Positions 8,801 to 12,009 of a stretch of 12,009 bases of DNA are shown piece by piece. This stretch comes from Oscillospiraceae bacterium (GTDB lineage: Bacteria; Bacillota; Clostridia; Oscillospirales; Oscillospiraceae): NCBI GenBank assembly GCA_029065305.1, contig JAIEIQ010000336.1:1-12009 (forward strand), written 5' to 3'. A model generated the notes under the pieces. The model made no database searches. It was not told where the DNA came from and saw only the letters and a list, made by a program, of their open reading frames with translations. The first letter of the stretch is position 1. Every line of letters starts with the position of its first letter. Both the position numbers and the translations under genes were made by a program.

Positions 8801-9398
8801 CCAGTTCCAGGGCCAGGTGGTGATCTCCGTGATTCCCGCCGCCGCCTCCCAGTACTTCAACGACCTGGGGAGCTACGGCTCTGAGACCATCACCGCCATC
8901 GACTTCCTCTACGACCGGGGGGTGGTCAACGGCACGGGCAACGGGCGCTTTGCCCCCGGGGACTCCATCCGGCGGGGGGACTTCTCCCTGATGCTGTGGC
9001 GGGCCTTCCAGTTTGAGAACAGCGGCGCGCCGGGCTCCTTCGCCGACGTGCCCTCCTCGGCCTACTACGCCTCGGCGGTGAACACCCTCAGCGGCCTGCG
9101 GATAGTCAACGGCACCGGCAGCAACCGCTTCCAGCCCAACTCCACCATCTCCAGGCAGGACGCCGCTGTGATGATTCAGCGGACCCTCCAGGCGGCGGGG
9201 ATGACCGCTGACGACGGGAACCTGTCCGCTTTGAACGCCTACAGCGACGGGAACCAGGTCTCCGGCTACGCCCAGACCGCCATGGCCTGCCTCATCCAGC
9301 AGGGGCTGCTGCGGACCAGTGACGGCAGGCTGAACCCCAAGGCGAACCTGACCCGGGCGGATATGGCCGTGCTGCTCCACCGGGCGATGACAAGATAG
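5880..9398 (+). CDS. SLH-domain surface protein with Big2-like domains and six tandem unnamed modules
   Basis: 1172 aa, exported. Residues 1-30 are a signal peptide (RRR then a long Leu core, likely cut after LLA30). Residues 31-80 are a Gly/Asp/Glu/Pro-rich linker. Two Big2-like Ig domains follow at about 81-171 and 172-271; GLAPGETTITATT and GIAAGRATVTVQV are the typical closing strands. Residues 276-985 hold six tandem modules of 110-121 aa, described separately. Three canonical SLH modules close the protein (about 990-1043, 1053-1104, 1118-1170), with VVNGTGNGRFAP and LTRADM-type motifs, so it should be anchored through its C-terminus to wall polymer. The preceding SLH protein is anchored through its N-terminus, so the pair probably belongs to the same surface layer while presenting opposite ends. 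No catalytic motif is visible. A hairpin lies 39 bases before the start, leaving little room for a promoter of its own. The role beyond surface display is unknown. Confidence 0.9.
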   Translation: MMKVSTRRRWLSLLLAFLLVLSLAPTALLAEGDDGSGGTGNTETTDPDDGKDPDQDPGTTPGEDDKEDEDPPPEKPKDPPVISLSAGGKPIENNTICIGVGKGPMITAVIRPDEYRNDKITWSEDKIARADYNTASDGHDVYLYGLAPGETTITATTESGGKVELTVIVTGITSSADSLTIKENSVATLYDYDGDPGPGENDFWLRYFGDAATSSEIKISSDKPNIARATGKAKGALRIDGIAAGRATVTVQVLQGGQPVAMKDISVTVETNEAQTIEAEASVSSPLKFSTIESEIARQCQEMITAEGDKTLVSITGLTVDTRQGTLYLGYKSSADTGMGVASSGTYFARTSPRGPYIQDISFVPNASYTGDTATISYTGTAANGRTFKGKIAVTLEEVDTDLVLHTPQGKALGLTGNIFSEACQRETGSPLSYVTFTLPPVTEASLYTGYVSDINYGAKVTSSDRFTRADLDGLTFVPAEAYVGTVAIDYLGYSVSNARFSGQLVVRVTQDLDGGIVYNADGDTQITFDGADFNDFCLSVTGERLSSVSFNPPSENQGKLYYNYRPDRKNNTEVWSWDTYSYYRSSSSNSINDNISRITFVAADGFHGTVRIPFTGENRDGETFNGTVELHFQSERAGEINYDCMPGGSVKLASGDFAQLCQQLTGQRLHYVSFQTLPAAAAGTIYLDRTSAEVLGSKAAQDTKYYNSAFPYLSDLSFWASENFRGSVEVPFTACAVSGETFTGLMVIRAAGDGTSGSGIRYETTGRELVTFNGDDFNTFCRTQSTGALNYVQFTAPSSSQGMLYFKYNASDGSTAQVTEADQYFLNGAVSVGKVSFLPAYGFSGVARIPFTAVTTGGKALQGAVEVVVHPDLSAGGSVRYASRGVPVDFNTADFSTGGVQPVSVRFTSLPSPQAGRLFYQYAGPTRYSWEAATTTEYRPGGDPSLSSLTFVPRAGYQGNVSIPYTALYADGTQFQGQVVISVIPAAASQYFNDLGSYGSETITAIDFLYDRGVVNGTGNGRFAPGDSIRRGDFSLMLWRAFQFENSGAPGSFADVPSSAYYASAVNTLSGLRIVNGTGSNRFQPNSTISRQDAAVMIQRTLQAAGMTADDGNLSALNAYSDGNQVSGYAQTAMACLIQQGLLRTSDGRLNPKANLTRADMAVLLHRAMTR
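6705..8834 (+). repeat. Six tandem copies of an unnamed ~115-aa module
   Basis: Copies lie at about nt 6705-7067, 7074-7409, 7419-7781, 7791-8132, 8148-8489 and 8505-8834. The shared pattern is: Y/L strand; F-x-x-x-D/E-F/I; x-x-x-C-x-x-x-T-G; L-x-x-V-x-F; P; G-x-L-Y-Y-x-Y; variable loop, usually with an aromatic Y/F; I/L-S-x-I/L-x-F-V-P; G-F/Y-x-G-x-V-x-I-P-F/Y-T; G-x-x-F-x-G-x-V-x-V-x-V. The alternating hydrophobic pattern suggests an all-beta Ig-like fold. Copies 1-5 each carry one Cys at the same place (residues 300, 424, 538, 662, 782). Copy 6 has lost this short segment. Copies are diverged at DNA level, so this is an old duplication. Confidence 0.8.
8847..9395 (+). repeat. Three C-terminal SLH modules
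   Basis: Encoded residues 990-1172. Motifs are ITAIDFLYDRGVVNGTG...IRRGDF in the first, VNTLSGLRIVNGTGSNRF...ISRQDA in the second, and MACLIQQGLLRTSDGRL...LTRADM in the third. These are closer to the SLH consensus than the N-terminal triplet of the neighbouring protein. Confidence 0.9.
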
Positions 9399-9423
9399 CG
9401 GCCCGCCCGCAGCGCATAAAAAA

Positions 9424-9451
9424 GGACGCCCCGGCGTAAGCCGGGGCGTCC
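9424..9451. terminator. Bidirectional terminator between convergent genes
   Basis: A perfect 12-bp GC-rich stem (GGACGCCCCGGC pairing with 9440-9451) with loop GTAA. It begins 25 bases after the stop of the second SLH gene and lies 9 bases beyond the stop of the minus-strand small gene. Six A's at 9418-9423 give a T6 tract directly after the stem when read on the minus strand, so it is a textbook terminator for the minus-strand gene. On the plus strand the tail (CGTTATCGTTT) is weaker. Confidence 0.9.
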
Positions 9452-9460
9452 CGTTATCGT

Positions 9461-9667
9461 TTACCGGCACTTCCGGATGCTGATGGCGCTGATCTGGGGC
9501 GGGATGCTCATGGTCATGGCGCCGCTGTGGCAGACGCAGACCCGGTCGCCGGGGCAGAAGCGGCAGGCGCAGTCGGTGTTGACCACCACCTCCTGGCCAT
9601 CCCTGTCGTTTTGGAGCAGCAGGTAGCCGTTCCCGATGAGCAGAACGGTTCCCGTCATGGTTGTCAT
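9461..9667 (-). CDS. Small cysteine-rich protein of unknown function
   Basis: 68 aa. The start at 9667 is chosen because AAGGAGG (minus strand, 9682-9676) lies 8 bases before that ATG; an in-frame TTG at 9685 lies upstream of the ribosome site and is rejected. There is no signal peptide or membrane segment. The N-terminal half alternates hydrophobic residues (TVLLIG, YLLLQ, QEVVVNT) around turns, suggesting a small beta-barrel, possibly OB- or SH3-like. Then comes a dense Cys cluster: C33, C35, C38, C44 and C46 (CACRFC, CVC), a motif AMTMSIPPQISA at about 50-61, and C67 near the C-terminus. The Cys spacing could bind zinc or another metal, but this is inference. It lies 63 bases after cls on the same strand, with no clear promoter or terminator between, so co-transcription is likely. 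The strong T6 terminator beyond it and the good ribosome site support a real gene. I do not recognise a named family. Confidence 0.75.
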   Translation of the reverse strand: MTTMTGTVLLIGNGYLLLQNDRDGQEVVVNTDCACRFCPGDRVCVCHSGAMTMSIPPQISAISIRKCR

Positions 9668-9675
9668 AGAAAAAG

Positions 9676-9682
9676 CCTCCTT
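9676..9682 (-). promoter_or_regulatory. Ribosome binding site of the small Cys-rich gene
   Basis: AAGGAGG read on the minus strand, 8 bases before the ATG at 9667. It fixes the start at 9667 because the alternative TTG at 9685 would include the site inside the coding region. Confidence 0.85.
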
Positions 9683-9689
9683 CAAAAGG

Positions 9690-9721
9690 GACTGGTCCAG
9701 TCTATGCCCCGGCGGGCCGGG
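9690..9721. other. Spacer between cls and the small gene with two short inverted repeats
   Basis: GACTGG-T-CCAGTC (9690-9702) is a 6-bp inverted repeat around one base. CCCGG-CGGG-CCGGG (9708-9721) is a 5-bp stem starting 9 bases past the cls stop. Neither has a T tract on the minus strand, so neither is a convincing terminator. I saw no good -35/-10 pair for the small gene here. The repeats could be a processing or operator site, or chance. Confidence 0.3.
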
Positions 9722-9730
9722 CGGTGACAG

Positions 9731-11308
9731 CTACAGCAGGGGTGCCACAGCCTTGAGCACAAACCCCGTCAGTTTCAGCGTCCACTTCTCCCGCCGGAGG
9801 GTCTCGGGGGTGGCCTGGCGGCACTTTTGCAGGGCGGCCTGGAAGTCCGCCTCGATGTCCGGGACGCAGTCTGCCTGATAGAGGTAGGTGGCGCACTCAA
9901 AGTGGTGGTACAGGCTGCGGTAGTCCAGGTTGATGGTGCCCACCACCGCCTCCCGATCGTCGCTGACGAACACCTTGGCGTGGACAAAGCCGGGGGTGTA
10001 CTCGTAGATATGGACCCCGGAGGAGAGCAGGGAGGCGTAGTGGGTCTTCGCCAGGGCGTAGGGCGCTGTCTTGTCCGGGACGCCGGGGAGGATCAGCGAC
10101 ACCTCCACCCCCCGCTCCGCCGCGAACTTCAGGGCTGTCTCCATCTCCCCGTCCAGAATCAGGTAGGGGGACATGATGTGGACGTACCGCTGGGCCCGGT
10201 TGAGGATGTCCATGTAGACCCGCTCCCCCACCTTGTCCCCGTCCAGGGGGCAGTCCCCGTAGGGGATCACCCACCCTTTGGCCTCGGGCCGGGGGGCGGC
10301 GGAGCAGGACAGGAACTTTTCAAACTCCGTTTCCCGCTCACTGATGCCCCACATCTGGAGGAACAGCAGGGTGAAGCTCTTCACCGCCTCCCCCTGGAGC
10401 ATGACGGCGGTGTCCTTCCAGTGGCCGTGCTTGTTGACGTGGTTGATGTACTCGTCGGCCAGGTTTACCCCGCCGTTGAAGGCGGTATGGCCGTCGATGA
10501 CCAGGATCTTCCGGTGGTCCCGGTAGTTGTAATGGGTGGAGACGAAGGGGGACACCGGCGCGAACATCTTGCACCGGATGCCCAGCTGCCTCAGCCGCCT
10601 GGGGTAGTCGTGGGGCAGGGTGGAAAATTCACAGGTGCCGTCGTACATCACCCGCACATCCACGCCGGCCTTGGCCTTCCGGGCCAGGATCTCCAGGACC
10701 TTCCCCCACATAAGGCCCTCCTCCACGATGAAATACTCCAGAAAGATGAAGTGCTCCGCCTGCTCCAGCTGCCGCAGCATCTCCGCCCACTTGGCCTCCC
10801 CCAGGGGGAAGTAGGTCACGGCGGTCCGGTCAAACACCGGGTAGCAGCCGCTGCGGCGGATGTACCGGGCCAGGGACGCGGCTCCCGGGTTCTCCGCCGC
10901 CAGGGCGTCCAGAGCTTCCTGGGACTGGGGGATGGCCTGGCGGGTCTGGTCCGCCAGCTGGTTCAGGCGGGCTTTTACCGCCCGGTGGCCGATGTCGCTC
11001 TGGGTGTCCCAGTACAGCAGGGCTCCGAACACCGGCAGCAGGGCGATAACCAGGAGCCAGGTGAGCTTCGCCGTGGGGTCCATGGCGCTGCCCAGCAGAT
11101 AGAGGACCATGACGGCGGTGAAGATGGCCGTCCCGCCCAGGATATGGGGGAGAAATGCCTCAAACCGCTGGAAAACACTGAAGAGCGCCATCACCTGGAG
11201 GGCCAGGAGGAATACGATGAGCCCCAGGCGGCTGAACACAATCCGGAAAAAGCCCTGCTTACCCTTTTTCAGCAGGGAGAGGCCGTTGCTGTCGAGATGA
11301 ATCTGCAT
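9731..11308 (-). CDS. cls: Cardiolipin synthase (phospholipase D superfamily)
   Basis: 525 aa. Bacterial Cls condenses two phosphatidylglycerols into cardiolipin plus glycerol at the cytoplasmic membrane. Three hydrophobic segments lie at about 24-46, 52-74 and 82-100; the last belongs to the PLDc_N region (DPTAKLTWLLVIALLPVFG) that precedes the catalytic part. Both HKD motifs are intact: H265-x-K267-x4-D272 (HRKILVID, followed by FNGGVNLADEY) and H443-x-K445-x4-D450 (HAKVFVSD, followed by GTINLDYRS). Length is normal for the family. The start at 11308 is chosen from AGGAG 7 bases upstream and an in-frame promoter further upstream; the open frame continues to 11494, but that would run through the promoter. 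The stop is TAG at 9731-9733. It is likely transcribed with the small Cys-rich gene downstream and is divergent from the DUF4180 gene. The family is certain; cardiolipin synthesis, rather than another phosphatidyl transfer, is the family default. Confidence 0.93.
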   Translation of the reverse strand: MQIHLDSNGLSLLKKGKQGFFRIVFSRLGLIVFLLALQVMALFSVFQRFEAFLPHILGGTAIFTAVMVLYLLGSAMDPTAKLTWLLVIALLPVFGALLYWDTQSDIGHRAVKARLNQLADQTRQAIPQSQEALDALAAENPGAASLARYIRRSGCYPVFDRTAVTYFPLGEAKWAEMLRQLEQAEHFIFLEYFIVEEGLMWGKVLEILARKAKAGVDVRVMYDGTCEFSTLPHDYPRRLRQLGIRCKMFAPVSPFVSTHYNYRDHRKILVIDGHTAFNGGVNLADEYINHVNKHGHWKDTAVMLQGEAVKSFTLLFLQMWGISERETEFEKFLSCSAAPRPEAKGWVIPYGDCPLDGDKVGERVYMDILNRAQRYVHIMSPYLILDGEMETALKFAAERGVEVSLILPGVPDKTAPYALAKTHYASLLSSGVHIYEYTPGFVHAKVFVSDDREAVVGTINLDYRSLYHHFECATYLYQADCVPDIEADFQAALQKCRQATPETLRREKWTLKLTGFVLKAVAPLL

Positions 11309-11315
11309 AGTGTCG

Positions 11316-11320
11316 CTCCT
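11316..11320 (-). promoter_or_regulatory. Ribosome binding site of cls
   Basis: AGGAG on the minus strand, 7 bases before the ATG at 11308. It supports this start over upstream in-frame candidates. Confidence 0.8.
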
Positions 11321-11354
11321 ATTCTTATCTGCTGTGTCCGCGTGTATGGTGTCT

Positions 11355-11382
11355 ATTGTAGCAAACTGTCCGAAAATGTCAA
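11355..11382 (-). promoter_or_regulatory. SigA-type promoter of cls
   Basis: On the minus strand TTGACA (11382-11377), a 16-base spacer, then TACAAT (11360-11355). This is a perfect -35 and a 5/6 -10. Transcription would start near 11348, giving a leader of about 40 bases before the cls ATG. The palindrome CTCCCGGGAG (11385-11394) lies immediately upstream of the -35 and might be a binding site. Confidence 0.85.
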
Positions 11383-11404
11383 CGCTCCCGGGAGAAGGGG
11401 GCCC

Positions 11405-11433
11405 TTGCCAAATCCGGCGGAATCTGGTATCAT
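11405..11433 (+). promoter_or_regulatory. SigA-type promoter of the DUF4180 gene
   Basis: TTGCCA (11405-11410), a 17-base spacer, then TATCAT (11428-11433), each 5/6 to consensus. The expected start is near 11440, about 40 bases before the ATG at 11480. It is back-to-back with the cls promoter; the two -35 boxes are 22 bases apart. Confidence 0.8.
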
Positions 11434-11468
11434 GGAACGCGAACCGGAATCTGTACAGCGGCAGGAAC

Positions 11469-11476
11469 AGGAGGAG
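11469..11476 (+). promoter_or_regulatory. Ribosome binding site of the DUF4180 gene
   Basis: AGGAGGAG ends 3 bases before the ATG at 11480 (the core AGGAGG is 5 bases away). It selects this ATG as the start within a much longer open frame that extends upstream, antisense to cls. Confidence 0.85.
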
Positions 11477-11479
11477 CCT

Positions 11480-11848
11480 ATGAATATTGAACATCTGAAA
11501 GAAAATGGACTGGATATTGCGGTGGTTTCCGGTGATGAGACGATCATTTCTGATGTGCAGTCCGCGCTGGATCTGATGATGACCGTCCGGTATGACACCG
11601 GCGCGGACCGGATTGCCATTGATAAAGCGTGTATCACCGAGGACTTTTTTATCCTCAGCACCGGCCTGGCCGGTGAGATTTTGCAGAAATTCATCAACTA
11701 CCGCGTGAAAGCCGCCATCTGGGGGGACTACACCCGGTACACCAGCAAGCCCCTGCGGGACTTTATCTACGAGTCAAACCATGGGAAGGATTTCTTCTTC
11801 AAGGCGGACCGGGCGGAGGCCGTCCGGCGGCTGGCGGAGACGGAGTAA
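11480..11848 (+). CDS. DUF4180 domain protein
   Basis: 122 aa, soluble, with no signal or membrane segment. It matches the DUF4180 family over its whole length: an opening strand IAVVS, DVQSALDLMMTV at about 26-37, ITEDFF at 52-57, LAGEILQKFINYRVKAAIWGD at 63-83, then YTSKPLRDFIYESNHGKDFFF at 87-107. The family is widespread in Firmicutes and Bacteroidetes, about this size, and has no established biochemical function; the STAS-like alternation of strands and helices is my impression only. It has its own promoter and ribosome site and is followed by a hairpin, so it is probably a single-gene transcript. Codon use is less GC-biased at the 5' end than in the surrounding genes. The family call is confident, the function unknown. 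Confidence 0.9.
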   Translation: MNIEHLKENGLDIAVVSGDETIISDVQSALDLMMTVRYDTGADRIAIDKACITEDFFILSTGLAGEILQKFINYRVKAAIWGDYTRYTSKPLRDFIYESNHGKDFFFKADRAEAVRRLAETE

Positions 11849-11878
11849 CAAGCCACTGTGCGGATTCCATTCTATCGG

Positions 11879-11902
11879 GCGGCCGTCCATCGGGACGGCC
11901 GC
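11879..11902. terminator. Terminator between the DUF4180 gene and the convergent right-end gene
   Basis: A perfect 10-bp stem GCGGCCGTCC / GGACGGCCGC with loop ATCG, extendable by two weaker pairs. It begins 30 bases after the DUF4180 stop and is followed on the plus strand by TCCTTCT. It lies 8 bases beyond the stop of the minus-strand partial gene, so it may serve both. Confidence 0.75.
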
Positions 11903-11910
11903 TCCTTCTG

Positions 11911-12009
11911 TCAGCCCCAGGCCCGGGCCAGCGCCTCCACCAGCTCCGGGATCTCCCGGTCCCGGAGGGAGGCGTAGCCCAGGATGACCGTGTTGGGGGG
12001 GCACCGCTC
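11911..12009 (-). CDS. C-terminal end of a probable MocR/PdxR-type regulator or aminotransferase (partial)
   Basis: Only the last 32 codons are in the window, ending in TGA at 11913-11911. The tail includes NTVILGYASLRDREIPELVE followed by ALARAWG. This fits the end of MocR-family GntR regulators with a fused fold-type I aminotransferase domain, which commonly finish with a LGY/LGF-x-x-L-x-x-x-x-I-x-x-x-V-x-x-L pattern. A stand-alone aminotransferase with the same fold is the main alternative. The GC-rich codon pattern is consistent with a real gene, and a hairpin lies just beyond the stop. The longer overlapping minus-strand frame at 11774-12004 is Pro/Gly-rich and is judged a shadow. Confidence 0.6.
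   Translation of the reverse strand, partial: ERCPPNTVILGYASLRDREIPELVEALARAWG

Noticed and set aside
6879..9470. 863-codon open frame on the minus strand opposite the second SLH gene
   Set aside because: Same antisense shadow effect: low-complexity Gly/His/Val composition, no recognisable fold, and it runs through the terminator hairpin at 9424-9451.
9708..9721. Hairpin after the cls stop as a terminator
   Set aside because: The stem is only 5 bp with no T tract on the minus strand, so transcription probably continues into the small Cys-rich gene.
9827..11479. Long plus-strand open frame running antisense through cls and into the DUF4180 gene
   Set aside because: Only the part from the ATG at 11480 has a ribosome site and a family match. 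The upstream part is a shadow of cls and crosses both promoters, so it is not a genuine fusion.
11309..11494. A 62-residue N-terminal extension of cls
   Set aside because: It would lie across the near-consensus cls promoter and overlap the DUF4180 start. AGGAG sits correctly before the ATG at 11308, and the sequence before it has no family features.
11774..12004. 76-codon minus-strand open frame at the right end
   Set aside because: Its product is almost entirely Pro/Gly/Arg and it crosses the hairpin at 11879-11902. The neighbouring frame ending at 11911 gives a recognisable aminotransferase-type tail.

Overview
The window reads as a stretch of chromosome from a GC-rich Firmicute. It most resembles the gut Oscillospiraceae (Flavonifractor/Lawsonibacter-like). 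That placement is inferred from three things: strong GC-biased codon use together with Gram-positive-type SLH cell-wall proteins, AGGAGG-type ribosome sites, and SigA-like TTGACA/TATAAT promoters. No species can be named from the sequence alone.

Left part (1-9398, all plus strand): the 3' end of a PilZ-domain gene is followed after 38 bases by two very large secreted SLH-anchored surface proteins. The first (489-5804, 1771 aa) has its three SLH modules at the N-terminus. After them come a beta-solenoid-like stretch and a string of fibronectin/Ig-like modules. The second (5880-9398, 1172 aa) has the opposite layout: signal peptide, acidic Pro-rich linker, two Big2-like domains, six tandem copies of a module of about 115 aa that I cannot name, and three SLH modules at the C-terminus. 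A perfect 12-bp hairpin separates them. Both are probably exported and held to a secondary cell-wall polymer, as S-layer or S-layer-associated proteins.

Right part (9424-12009): a strong hairpin at 9424-9451 separates the convergent SLH gene from a minus-strand pair, cardiolipin synthase (cls) and a 68-aa cysteine-rich protein just downstream of it. cls has a near-consensus promoter, placed back-to-back with another near-consensus promoter driving a DUF4180 gene. After a third hairpin, the window ends in the last 32 codons of a minus-strand gene whose tail resembles MocR/PdxR-type (GntR plus aminotransferase) regulators.

I found no RNA genes, CRISPR, insertion sequences, phage genes or defence system. 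The parts most worth a second look are the unnamed repeat module with one cysteine per copy in the second SLH protein, the recurring aromatic-motif module in the first, the base-composition slide along the first SLH gene, the small Cys-rich gene beside cls, and the PilZ protein that seems to lack the usual c-di-GMP-binding arginines.
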